From Kangiellaceae bacterium (lineage in GTDB: Bacteria > Pseudomonadota > Gammaproteobacteria > Enterobacterales > Kangiellaceae), in the NCBI GenBank assembly GCA_030590405.1, contig JAUUYO010000081.1, positions 1 to 12,503 of the forward strand: a stretch of DNA of 12,503 bases, read 5' to 3'. A model generated the notes under the pieces. That model ran no database searches and was not told the DNA's origin. It saw nothing but the letters and a program-made list of their open reading frames with translations. Below, in pieces: positions 1 through 6,687 of the stretch. The stretch's first letter is position 1, and every line of letters starts with the position of its first letter. The position numbers and the translations under genes are program-made.

Positions 1-372
1 AAAACCGGCAGTGCGATACATACCGGTATTATCACGGGGTATGCGTACATATTTTTTTTCCGCAGGTCCTTCATTGGAAAAATGGTTCCCTGTTTTTGAT
101 TCATGTAATCCAAGCGTTATCGGTTTATCATTAATCAAAAATTTGGCCGCATGACTGTCTGCCGATAGAAGCTTTACCTGTTTGTAGACTTGTCCGTTGC
201 GGATCATTTTTTGTTTGCCATCATGCTCAATCATGACCGCATTTTTAAACAAAGCGATCACTTTAAATTCGATCTGTTTAGATTCGTTCTGTTTAGATTC
301 GATCTCTTCGCTGACAAGCTGCAAAGAAAAAAGCAGACCAATAAAGATTAGCAATAACTTTAGTTTTAGCAT
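1..372 (-). CDS. Clan AA (retropepsin-like) aspartic protease, N-terminal part, runs off the left edge
   Basis: An ATG at 372-370 opens a frame that stays open for 124 codons to base 1, so the 3' end is missing. The first ~20 residues (MLKLKLLLIFIGLLFSLQLV) form a basic-then-hydrophobic signal peptide, suggesting export to the periplasm or membrane anchoring. A charged linker with a duplicated ESKQ follows, then a beta-rich stretch, and the visible end reads VRIPRDNTGMYRTAGF. In proteobacterial retropepsin-like proteins (TIGR02281-type) that stretch comes just before the 'ING..V.FLVDTGA' catalytic segment, which would lie outside the window. The start is 3 bases after the pgpA stop, so the gene is probably the last of the operon and translationally coupled. 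The catalytic Asp is not visible, so the family call rests on the approach sequence only. Confidence 0.68.
   Translation of the reverse strand, partial: MLKLKLLLIFIGLLFSLQLVSEEIESKQNESKQIEFKVIALFKNAVMIEHDGKQKMIRNGQVYKQVKLLSADSHAAKFLINDKPITLGLHESKTGNHFSNEGPAEKKYVRIPRDNTGMYRTAGF
273..302. repeat. Tandem 15-bp duplication in the protease leader
   Basis: Two adjacent 15-bp units (273-287 and 288-302) share the 14-base word tctgtttagattcg and differ only in the last base. The unit is in frame and gives ESKQN-ESKQI just after the signal peptide. It looks like a slippage duplication in a tolerant linker. Confidence 0.75.
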
Positions 373-375
373 ATA

Positions 376-858
376 TCAACTCATAAAATACAAAATAGCA
401 TGCAGTGCCGCTAAGGCGAACAGGCCAGCAACAATATCGTCAAGCATAATCCCTAGCCCGCCTGAAACCTTTTGATCTAACCAACTTATCGGCCAGGGCT
501 TCAAAATATCAAATAATCTAAACAAAATAAAACCCATCAAAATATTGGACCAATTAAAACTAACCCCAATCATGGTGATTAAAAAGCCTGCAAACTCATC
601 CCAGACGATCCCCGGATGGTCGTGGATCTTGAGCACTTTTGCAGTATAACCACAAATAAAAATGCCAATAACACAAACCAACAGACAAACAATGATATAA
701 GGGGTAAGTGCCAAATCGGATAGCAATAAATATAAAGGAATACAAACAAGCGTTCCAAATGTGCCAGGTGCTTTAGGTGCCAGACCACTGCCAAATCCAA
801 ATGCCAGGAAATTGACTGGATTGGTGAAGATTAATTTTGCTGAGATTTTTTTGTGCAT
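376..858 (-). CDS. pgpA: Phosphatidylglycerophosphatase A
   Basis: PgpA removes the phosphate from phosphatidylglycerol-phosphate at the inner membrane to give phosphatidylglycerol. The 160-residue protein shows the family landmarks: GFGSGLAPKAPGTFGT (about 21-36), HDHPGIVWDEF (79-89), FRLFDILKPWP (113-123) and GGLGIMLDDIVAG (133-145). The acidic residues in the second and fourth blocks are the expected Mg-binding and catalytic sites. Three to four hydrophobic helices (roughly 35-50, 53-72, 90-115, 141-158) fit an integral membrane enzyme. Length and order match E. coli PgpA, slightly shorter at the C-terminus. The ATG at 858 has no obvious Shine-Dalgarno; it lies 57 bases after thiL, the usual upstream partner. 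The stop is 3 bases before the start of the protease gene. Confidence 0.95.
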   Translation of the reverse strand: MHKKISAKLIFTNPVNFLAFGFGSGLAPKAPGTFGTLVCIPLYLLLSDLALTPYIIVCLLVCVIGIFICGYTAKVLKIHDHPGIVWDEFAGFLITMIGVSFNWSNILMGFILFRLFDILKPWPISWLDQKVSGGLGIMLDDIVAGLFALAALHAILYFMS

Positions 859-915
859 AGTGGATAGATTGATAAATTAATGGATTGATTAAATTTTACA
901 TTATGCCTCAAGAGG

Positions 916-1878
916 TTATTCAAAGTGTTGAAAACCAAAGTCAGAAATTTGTATTTCCTCACCATGGTCCATGACTCTAATTCCCGGTTTTCCAGACATT
1001 CGACCGATCGGGATACATTGTGCGCCAACAGTTTCCAATGCTTGCTGGGTCGCTTGTAGCTCGTCTTCCTTCACAGTAAAACAAAGTTCATAGTCGTCAC
1101 CACCTGATAACGCGCTTTTCATTAACAAAGTTTTATCTGCAATACTTTTCGCTTGCTCCGATAAAGGGATCCTCTCCCAATTAAGCAAAATGCCGACATC
1201 GCTTGCATGGCTTAAATGATTCAGATCGGCTAATAGCCCGTCAGAAATATCAATCCCAGCAGTTGCTCGACTTCTCAGTGCAATACCAGCAGCCACCTGG
1301 GGATAAGGTGTCTGGAATTTCTTAAGCAGATAATCCATAGTGTCTTTTGAGGGGCATTCTAATTTGTTCTGAGCAACTAATAAACCTAAAGCCGCATCGC
1401 CCAGGTTGCCTGTCACACAAACTAATTCACCCGCTTTAGCGGTATTTCGTCGACAAAAGACCTGTTCTGGTACAAAACCGTGGGCTTGAATAGTGATCGA
1501 CAAGGGGCCGCGACAAGTATCCCCGCCAATAATTTGAATGCCAAAATGTTCGACCATGCGTTTTAACCCGCTATGAAAGTCCGCTAGCCAGCTTTGGTTA
1601 AACTCCGGCATACTCAAAGAGAGGGTGATCCAGGCAGGTTCTGCGCCAGCGGCAGCCAGATCGCTTAAGTTGACCGCGATGGCTTTATGAGCAATATCGG
1701 CAGCATGACAATCCTCAAGAAAATGCACACCCGAAATTAAAGTATCCATAGTGACCGCTAGTCGTTGACCACGAGGAACCTTTAAAAGCGCGCAATCATC
1801 TCCAACGCCCTGCAATACATCTTTTCGATTTTTTGATTCCAGCGCTAAAAATTGATCGATTATTTCAAATTCGTTCAT
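916..1878 (-). CDS. thiL: Thiamine-monophosphate kinase
   Basis: ThiL phosphorylates thiamine monophosphate with ATP to give thiamine diphosphate, the active cofactor. The 320 residues have the usual ThiL length and the AIR-synthase-like fold. Visible Mg-ATP motifs are GDDCALL (26-32), MDTLISGVHF (44-53), IGGDTCRGP (117-125), VTGNLGDAALG (155-165), GIDISDGLLADL (208-219) and SGGDDYELCF (258-267). The ATG at 1878 is preceded by AAGGA at a good distance, which supports this start. Because a MITE separates it from nusB, thiL has a longer leader than the other genes here (271 bases from the nusB stop). It is followed by pgpA, as in E. coli. Confidence 0.96.
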   Translation of the reverse strand: MNEFEIIDQFLALESKNRKDVLQGVGDDCALLKVPRGQRLAVTMDTLISGVHFLEDCHAADIAHKAIAVNLSDLAAAGAEPAWITLSLSMPEFNQSWLADFHSGLKRMVEHFGIQIIGGDTCRGPLSITIQAHGFVPEQVFCRRNTAKAGELVCVTGNLGDAALGLLVAQNKLECPSKDTMDYLLKKFQTPYPQVAAGIALRSRATAGIDISDGLLADLNHLSHASDVGILLNWERIPLSEQAKSIADKTLLMKSALSGGDDYELCFTVKEDELQATQQALETVGAQCIPIGRMSGKPGIRVMDHGEEIQISDFGFQHFE

Positions 1879-1960
1879 TAATATCCTTATGAGGGATTAA
1901 CTCATACCTAACAACTAGTCTTTATCTGAATTAGTATTCAGTCAGTGACTAAATTGAGTA

Positions 1961-2150
1961 GTAATTATTCAGGTTGCCTCTAAAACTTGTCAGTTTAAGA
2001 CAAAAATGTGAGCATAATACTCTATATAAAAGCTTTCGCGTCCTGCTAACCCCCCTTGCCTGGAGCACCTACTTTTGGTACCTACATCCATGTAGGCAAC
2101 CATTTTTGAACATAGAAATGGCGGATTTTAGAGGTGAGCTGAATAATTAC
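1961..2150. mobile_element. MITE-like element with 25-bp terminal inverted repeats and TA target duplication
   Basis: The left end 1961-1985 begins GTAATTATTCAG and the right end 2126-2150 finishes CTGAATAATTAC. Reverse-complemented, the two 25-mers agree at 22 of 25 positions, the three differences falling in one inner patch. The element is bounded by TA at 1959-1960 and TA at 2151-2152, as expected for TA-targeting (IS630/Tc1-mariner type) transposition. It is 190 bp long and has no credible coding sequence; the weak plus-strand frame from 1974 has no family features and runs into nusB antisense. Inside are small hairpins at 1987-2003 (TTGTC/GACAA) and 2081-2096. It would be mobilised by a transposase encoded elsewhere. 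The transcript through it could fold into a long hairpin between nusB and thiL. Confidence 0.82.
2076..2102. repeat. Central hairpin of the MITE
   Basis: A perfect 7-bp dyad CCTACAT-cc-ATGTAGG occupies 2081-2096 and is flanked by TGGT (2076-2079) and ACCA (2099-2102), which extend the stem past a small internal loop. It lies in the right half of the inverted-repeat element. No T-tract follows on either strand, so it is not a standard intrinsic terminator. Confidence 0.7.
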
Positions 2151-2653
2151 TATTTAATTTCCATCTTGCGTAACTGTCGAGCCAACTTGTCAAGAATGCC
2201 ATTCACAAACTTATGACCTTCAGAGGCGCCAAAAGTTTTAGTTAATTCCAGGGCTTCATTAATCACCACTTTGTAAGGCACATCAAGCCGTGACATTAGC
2301 TCATAACAAGCAAGCCTGATGACCGCAAGTTCCACTGGATTAACTTCTTCAAAATCCCGATCCAGAATGGGTTTCAATAGTTCGTCAATTTCAGTAATGC
2401 CGCTCAGAGTATTAACTAATATCTCCTGAAAATATTCCACATCCACTTTTTTTGAATTGATGGTTTCGAGAAACTGAAACTCAATATCTTTGATGGGGTT
2501 GCCACTCAAATGCCATTGATAGATGCCTTGCACGGCGTACCGGCGGGCCTTTTTTCGCATTGACGGTTTTAGAATTTTGGCGGTCTTGTCCACAAAAGTC
2601 TTACTCATAAAAGTTTGGTCCGCATTAGACCCGTCCATATTAGACTTATCCAT
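2150..2653 (-). CDS. nusB: Transcription antitermination factor NusB
   Basis: NusB binds boxA RNA together with NusE (S10) and promotes antitermination in rRNA operons. The core aligns by eye with E. coli NusB: KPSMRKKARRYAVQGIYQW, then VNPVELAVIRLACYEL, then DVPYKVVINEALELTKTFGASEGHKFVNGILDKLA. The ATG at 2653 is used here (167 residues); a TTG at 2659 abuts the ribH stop, and an internal ATG at 2608 would give a protein nearer the family size (about 140). From 2653 the N-terminus carries about 28 extra polar residues, including the near-repeat MDKSN-MDGSN. The C-terminus ends MEIK: the stop TAG (2152-2150) is formed by the TA of the target site plus the first base of the adjacent MITE, so the original tail was probably three residues longer. 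The gap to ribH is 6 bases. Confidence 0.94.
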   Translation of the reverse strand: MDKSNMDGSNADQTFMSKTFVDKTAKILKPSMRKKARRYAVQGIYQWHLSGNPIKDIEFQFLETINSKKVDVEYFQEILVNTLSGITEIDELLKPILDRDFEEVNPVELAVIRLACYELMSRLDVPYKVVINEALELTKTFGASEGHKFVNGILDKLARQLRKMEIK

Positions 2654-2659
2654 GTTCAA

Positions 2660-3127
2660 CTATTTATCCAACTCAGAGAAAAGGTTGACCATTTCCAAAG
2701 CTGTGATAGCGGCTTCACCGCCTTTATTACCAGCTTTAGTACCTGCTCTTTCGATTGCCTGCTCAATCGAATCGACCGTTAACACCCCAAAGGAGACTGG
2801 TATATTAGCGTTAAGCGAGACTTGAGAAAGACCTTTGACGCATTCGCCAGCCACATATTCAAAATGAGGGGTTCCGCCGCGAATGACCGCGCCTAAGGCG
2901 ATGATCGCATCGTACTTTTTTTGAGCGGCGATCCGTTGCGCAGCGATTGGCATTTCAAATGCCCCTGGAACTCGAATGATCTCAATAGATTTTTCATCGA
3001 CTCCGTGGCGCTTTAATGTGTCAATTGCGCCCTCAAGTAAGCTTTCAACAATAAAACTGTTAAAACGAGCGACCAGAATGGCAAACTTGCCTTTGCTTGC
3101 CACTAAATTTCCTTCGATTGTTTTCAT
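2660..3127 (-). CDS. ribH: 6,7-dimethyl-8-ribityllumazine synthase
   Basis: RibH condenses 5-amino-6-ribitylaminouracil with 3,4-dihydroxy-2-butanone 4-phosphate to form lumazine, the penultimate step to riboflavin; the family forms pentamers or icosahedral shells. The 155 residues carry RFNSFIVESLLEGA (21-34), VPGAFEMP (53-60, substrate binding), GAVIRGGTPHFEYV (79-92, with catalytic His88), FGVLTVD (113-119) and AGNKGGEAA (132-140). The ATG at 3127 has a strong AAGGTG ribosome-binding site about ten bases upstream. It sits between ribB and nusB, the normal gammaproteobacterial position, and its stop abuts a possible TTG start of nusB. Confidence 0.97.
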   Translation of the reverse strand: MKTIEGNLVASKGKFAILVARFNSFIVESLLEGAIDTLKRHGVDEKSIEIIRVPGAFEMPIAAQRIAAQKKYDAIIALGAVIRGGTPHFEYVAGECVKGLSQVSLNANIPVSFGVLTVDSIEQAIERAGTKAGNKGGEAAITALEMVNLFSELDK

Positions 3128-3189
3128 TTATTTATTTCACCTTTGTTTCCAGTATGCAACTTTTGTTCAAATGCGTAACCCATGGTTCG

Positions 3190-4335
3190 CTATTTATCTT
3201 CAATATATTCAAGTACCTGGAGTTTAAACCCCGCCAATGAATGGTATTTTTTCAGAGGGCTTAGCAACCTCATTTTATGGACATTAAGGTCAACCAATAT
3301 TTGTGAGCCAATACCAACCGTTCGTGTGGCACGGCTTTGCTGAGCTTGTATGGCCGAACTTGGCCGTTGCTGGCCAGTTAGTTTGGCTCCACTTAATTTC
3401 GCTATTCTATCAAGAATTGTCTCCGGTGACGATTGATTACCTAAAAGTAGTACCACGCCGACACCTTCTTCGGCGACTTTTTGCAATGCTCGCCTGATAG
3501 TCCAACTGCCCAATTCCTTTTTTTCTCTAGCCAACAAGTCGGTTGCAATGTCAGCAATATGAACTCGAACTAAAGTTGCATCATCGTTTTTAATCTCACC
3601 TTTTACCAGTGCAATGTGGGTTTGGCCTTCGATATCATCCTTATAGGCATGTAGTTTAAAATCACCAAACTCCGTTAACCAATCAACCGAAAACTCCTTG
3701 CTGACGGAATTCTCGGTGTTCAGTCGATATTCGATCAAATCAGCAATTGTGCCTATCTTTAATTGGTGCTGTTTGGCGAATTCTTCCAGGTCTGGTCGAC
3801 GGGCCATCGAGCCGTCTTCGTTAAGGATCTCAACAATCGTCGCGCTGGGTTCCAAACCGGCTAGTCGAGCTAAATCACATCCAGCTTCGGTGTGTCCGGC
3901 TCTGATAAGGATGCCGCCTTTTTTGGCCATAATTGGAAAGATATGTCCGGGCTGCACGATATCCGAGGGTTTAGCATCAGCCGCTACCGCCGCCTGGATG
4001 GTTCTGGCCCTATCTGCCGCAGAAATTCCGGTGGTCACCCCTTCGGCAGCTTCAATTGATAAGGTGAAATTGGTCTCAAATGAAGCTTGATTATTATCTA
4101 CCATTAATCTTAAATTGAGTTGCTCGCAACGTTCTTGAGTTAAGGTCAGGCACACCAATCCCCGACCAAATTTCGCCATAAAGTTAATATCATCCGGGCG
4201 CACCAAACTTGACGCCATGATCAGATCGCCTTCATTTTCACGATCTTCATCATCCATCAAAATCACCATTTTACCGGCGGCGATATCATCAATTAATTCT
4301 TTTGCTGTATTAAGTGGCATAGTTTTGAGTGGCAT
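3190..4335 (-). CDS. ribB: 3,4-dihydroxy-2-butanone 4-phosphate synthase with a degenerate GTP cyclohydrolase II-like domain (RibBX type)
   Basis: Residues 1-~205 are a complete RibB domain, which converts ribulose 5-phosphate to 3,4-dihydroxy-2-butanone 4-phosphate plus formate. It shows the acidic loop DDEDRENEGDL (28-38), GFTT-type region VTTGISAADR (100-109), PGHIFP (129-134) and RAGHTEAGCDLARLAG (145-160). Residues ~215-381 align with GTP cyclohydrolase II (RibA), but where active enzymes have the zinc site C-x2-GD-x7-CDCG this protein has VRVHIADIATDLLAREKKEL (256-275) with no cysteine, and the arginine-rich catalytic segment is replaced by LLLGNQSSPE. The second half is therefore almost certainly not a cyclohydrolase, matching the RibBX variants known from Proteobacteria. 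Automated tools may call it ribBA. The ATG at 4335 has a weak AGAG site; a second in-frame ATG (4320) arises from a 15-bp duplication. It lies 42 bases after ribE. Confidence 0.93.
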   Translation of the reverse strand: MPLKTMPLNTAKELIDDIAAGKMVILMDDEDRENEGDLIMASSLVRPDDINFMAKFGRGLVCLTLTQERCEQLNLRLMVDNNQASFETNFTLSIEAAEGVTTGISAADRARTIQAAVAADAKPSDIVQPGHIFPIMAKKGGILIRAGHTEAGCDLARLAGLEPSATIVEILNEDGSMARRPDLEEFAKQHQLKIGTIADLIEYRLNTENSVSKEFSVDWLTEFGDFKLHAYKDDIEGQTHIALVKGEIKNDDATLVRVHIADIATDLLAREKKELGSWTIRRALQKVAEEGVGVVLLLGNQSSPETILDRIAKLSGAKLTGQQRPSSAIQAQQSRATRTVGIGSQILVDLNVHKMRLLSPLKKYHSLAGFKLQVLEYIEDK

Positions 4336-4342
4336 AGTTTTG
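4313..4342. repeat. 15-bp tandem duplication spanning the ribB start codon
   Basis: The word AGTGGCATAGTTTTG occurs twice in direct succession (4313-4327 and 4328-4342). On the minus strand each copy contains an ATG in the ribB frame, so the protein begins MPLKT-MPLNT. Only the outer ATG (4335) is preceded by a purine-rich AGAG; the inner one has no ribosome-binding site. Confidence 0.9.
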
Positions 4343-4377
4343 CTCTTTAAGGACTAAAACATTGTGCTTTAGTTTTT

Positions 4378-5031
4378 CTATTTAATAAAACCGTTATTTT
4401 GCAAAAAACTCGTCGTAATATTAGACCCTGATCGTTTTTTTTGCCCGGTTAATAATCTTTCCAGATATCTGGCCAAAAGATCGACTTCCAGATTCACTTT
4501 GGTTCCGACTTGATAATCACTAGCAGTGGTTTCGCTCAAGGTATGCGGAACCAGATTCAGATCAAACAGGTTGTCTGATATTTCATTCACCGTCAGGCTA
4601 ACACCGTCAACACAAATTGAACCTTTTTTAGCGATATAGTGAGCGAGTTCAATAGGCGCTTTGATCTGGTATTGAATACTTCTAGAATCTTTTTTGATGA
4701 CAATTATTTCACCGATGCCATCCACATGCCCGCTGACCAAATGACCGCCGAGACGCGTGCTTGGAGTGAGCGCTTTTTCTAAGTTAACCGAACTTCCCAC
4801 AGCTATGTCACCTAGCGTGGTCAGTCTTAGTGTTTCACCGGAGATATCTGAAGTATAAGAAGTCTCATCAAATTCAATTACGGTCAAACAAACGCCATTA
4901 CAGGCGATGCTATCGCCAAGCGCAACATCCTGCATATCCAATTGGCCGACATCAATCAACAACCTGGCATCGCCCGACTGTTGTTCAATATTTCTGATTG
5001 TTCCGATGCTTTCGATAATACCAGTAAACAT
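4378..5031 (-). CDS. ribE: Riboflavin synthase, alpha subunit
   Basis: The enzyme dismutates two molecules of 6,7-dimethyl-8-ribityllumazine to riboflavin and 5-amino-6-ribitylaminouracil. (This gene is called ribC in some species.) The chosen ATG at 5031 gives the canonical N-terminus MFTGIIE and 217 residues; a longer frame from 5055 would add eight residues inside ribD and is less likely. AGAGGA lies 11 bases upstream (5043-5048). Two lumazine-binding barrels are visible: residues 1-~96 with NGVCLTV (45-51), and ~97-190 with GGHLVSGHVDG (95-105) and DGVSLTVNE (142-150). The C-terminal tail (QKKRSGSNITTSFLQNN) is slightly longer than in many homologues. The start is one base after the ribD stop (TAA-T-ATG), indicating translational coupling. 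Confidence 0.96.
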   Translation of the reverse strand: MFTGIIESIGTIRNIEQQSGDARLLIDVGQLDMQDVALGDSIACNGVCLTVIEFDETSYTSDISGETLRLTTLGDIAVGSSVNLEKALTPSTRLGGHLVSGHVDGIGEIIVIKKDSRSIQYQIKAPIELAHYIAKKGSICVDGVSLTVNEISDNLFDLNLVPHTLSETTASDYQVGTKVNLEVDLLARYLERLLTGQKKRSGSNITTSFLQNNGFIK

Positions 5032-5032
5032 A

Positions 5033-6160
5033 TTAACTTTTTTCCTCTGGCGCATAAATCAAACGGAGATCATCACCAAACTGGCGAACGCTTTTTAGTT
5101 TTAACTCAAAACACTTGGACATTTCGCCGATCTCTAAATCGAATAACCCTAATGCTCTATTGCCCATTAATTTAGGTGCCATATACACAATAATTTCATC
5201 GACTAATTGCTGTTGAATAAACTGCCCGGCCAGTTTATGTCCCGCTTCGACTAAAACCTGAGTCATTCCCTGCTCAGCGCAATAATCAATTAACCCTTCT
5301 AAGGAGGGTTGTTCAACAATTTTTGTGGTGGCTGCTGCCGACAGACTCAATTTTTTGGCAGCATTGCACTCTTGTGTCACCCACCAGACAGGCGCGTCCT
5401 GATTAAATAATTTAGCATCTAAATTAGCCTCAGCATTTCGATCTAATAAAATTCGGGTGGGTTGCACAAATCCTTCTAATTGTTCAAACCAGTCAGGTTG
5501 CCCCTCCGCTCGAAATTTTCCATCAGATCGTACAGTCATACTCGGATTATCGACCATTAAAGTTCCGATACCGGTAATGATCGCATCTTGACGAGCTCTT
5601 AATTTTTGCACATTCAATCGCGCTGCCGAACCGGTGATCCATTGGCTTGAACCATTCGCTAAAGCGGTTCGACCATCTAAGCTCATGGCTAATTTTAAAC
5701 TAACCCAAGGTCGTTTTTTTTCAAGCCTTGCAATAAAACCACGATTTAATTTTTGCGCTTGTTCCTTTAACAATCCAGATCCCGTTTTGATACCCGCACT
5801 TTGCAAAAGCTCGAATCCTTTACCGCACACTTCAGGGTTAGGATCTCGCATCGCCGCAATCACTTTGGATACCCCTGAGTTAATTAACGCACTCGCACAG
5901 GGACCGGTTTTTCCGGTATGCGAGCAAGGCTCCAGGGTCACATAACAAATCGCGCCTTTAGCTCTTTCTCCAGCTTGTTGCAAGGCATTAATTTCGGCGT
6001 GAGCGGCGCCAAATTTTTTATGCCATCCTTGACCAACGATCTGATCATCTTTGACAATCACGCAGCCAACCATCGGATTAGGCTGCGCAGTATACTGGCC
6101 TTTTTCCGCGAGTTGAAGCGCTAACGCCATCATTTGATAATCCTGATTTGACCAATTCAT
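5033..6160 (-). CDS. ribD: Bifunctional pyrimidine deaminase / reductase RibD
   Basis: RibD performs the second and third steps of riboflavin synthesis: deamination of the diaminopyrimidine product of GTP cyclohydrolase II, then NADPH-dependent reduction of the ribose side chain. The 375 residues contain an N-terminal cytidine-deaminase-like domain with zinc ligands HAE (54-56) and PCSHTGKTGPC (Cys79 and Cys88), plus the substrate segment QPNPMVGCVIV (26-36). The C-terminal reductase domain begins near 150 with RPWVSLKLAMSLDGRTA, then SQWITG, ITGIGTLMVDNPSMTVR and the late VLVEAGHKLAGQF. Length and domain order are normal. The ATG at 6160 has only a weak GAG upstream; the gap to nrdR is 48 bases. 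Confidence 0.97.
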   Translation of the reverse strand: MNWSNQDYQMMALALQLAEKGQYTAQPNPMVGCVIVKDDQIVGQGWHKKFGAAHAEINALQQAGERAKGAICYVTLEPCSHTGKTGPCASALINSGVSKVIAAMRDPNPEVCGKGFELLQSAGIKTGSGLLKEQAQKLNRGFIARLEKKRPWVSLKLAMSLDGRTALANGSSQWITGSAARLNVQKLRARQDAIITGIGTLMVDNPSMTVRSDGKFRAEGQPDWFEQLEGFVQPTRILLDRNAEANLDAKLFNQDAPVWWVTQECNAAKKLSLSAAATTKIVEQPSLEGLIDYCAEQGMTQVLVEAGHKLAGQFIQQQLVDEIIVYMAPKLMGNRALGLFDLEIGEMSKCFELKLKSVRQFGDDLRLIYAPEEKS

Positions 6161-6208
6161 GATTTACTCAAGTAACAAGTTGTTCAACTGATTAATCCTG
6201 GTTCAGTA

Positions 6209-6664
6209 TTAGTCTGTTGATTCGAGTCGTTCGATTTCTTTCTGGAAATCGCTAAAGTCTTTAAATCGCCGATAAAACGATGCAAACCTGACAAAAGCCA
6301 CCAGATCGAGCTTTCGTAGCGCATCCATCACCAGTTCACCGATCACGCTTGCCGCCACTTCTCGCTCGCCCGTCGCTCGCAACTGCGACTGAATACTGAT
6401 GATTGATTCTTCAACCGCTTCAACAGAGACCGGGCGTTTTTCGACCGCCCTTAAGATACCAGCTTTTAACTTATGGTCATCGAAAGGTTGGCGGCTGCCG
6501 TCACCTTTGATGACCTTAGGCATCGCCAGCTCAGCCGATTCAAAAGTAGTAAACCGTTCCCCGCATTCGATGCACTCACGACGACGACGAACCTGCCCAC
6601 CATCGGTCACTAAGCGAGAATCGATCACCTTGGTATCATGAAAGGAACAAAATGGACAATGCAT
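6209..6664 (-). CDS. nrdR: Transcriptional repressor NrdR
   Basis: NrdR senses ATP/dATP and represses ribonucleotide reductase genes by binding NrdR boxes. The 151 residues begin with a zinc ribbon, MHCPFCS and CIECGERF, giving ligands Cys3, Cys6, Cys31 and Cys34, with the basic DNA-binding loop VRRRRE between them. An ATP-cone domain follows (about 49-139), starting VIKGDGSRQPFDDHKL and ending with the conserved LVAFVRFASFYRRFKD. An AAGGG ribosome-binding site lies 6 to 7 bases before the ATG at 6664. Its place in front of ribD is conserved in gammaproteobacteria. No clear NrdR box is visible upstream of any gene in this window. Confidence 0.97.
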   Translation of the reverse strand: MHCPFCSFHDTKVIDSRLVTDGGQVRRRRECIECGERFTTFESAELAMPKVIKGDGSRQPFDDHKLKAGILRAVEKRPVSVEAVEESIISIQSQLRATGEREVAASVIGELVMDALRKLDLVAFVRFASFYRRFKDFSDFQKEIERLESTD

Positions 6665-6687
6665 TGAAAACCCTTAATTTGCAATTT

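Noticed and set aside
905..914. CCTC-aa-GAGG mini-hairpin after thiL
   Set aside because: Four-base stem without a U-tract; not enough for a terminator.
1931..1952. TTAGT/ACTAA and AGTCAGTGACT dyads upstream of thiL
   Set aside because: Short AT-rich symmetry outside the MITE with no known operator or terminator match.
1974..2216. Plus-strand open frame of 80 codons across the nusB-thiL spacer
   Set aside because: It lies inside the MITE and then antisense to nusB, has no ribosome-binding site and no family features.
4353..4373. ACTAAA/TTTAGT hairpin followed by T residues on the plus strand between ribB and ribE
   Set aside because: The T-tract is on the strand with no gene; on the operon strand no U-tract follows, and the stem is short and AT-rich.
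4336..4377. Possible FMN riboswitch before ribB
   Set aside because: The spacer is only 42 bases, far too short, and lacks the conserved RFN-element helices; no other rib leader in the window has room either.
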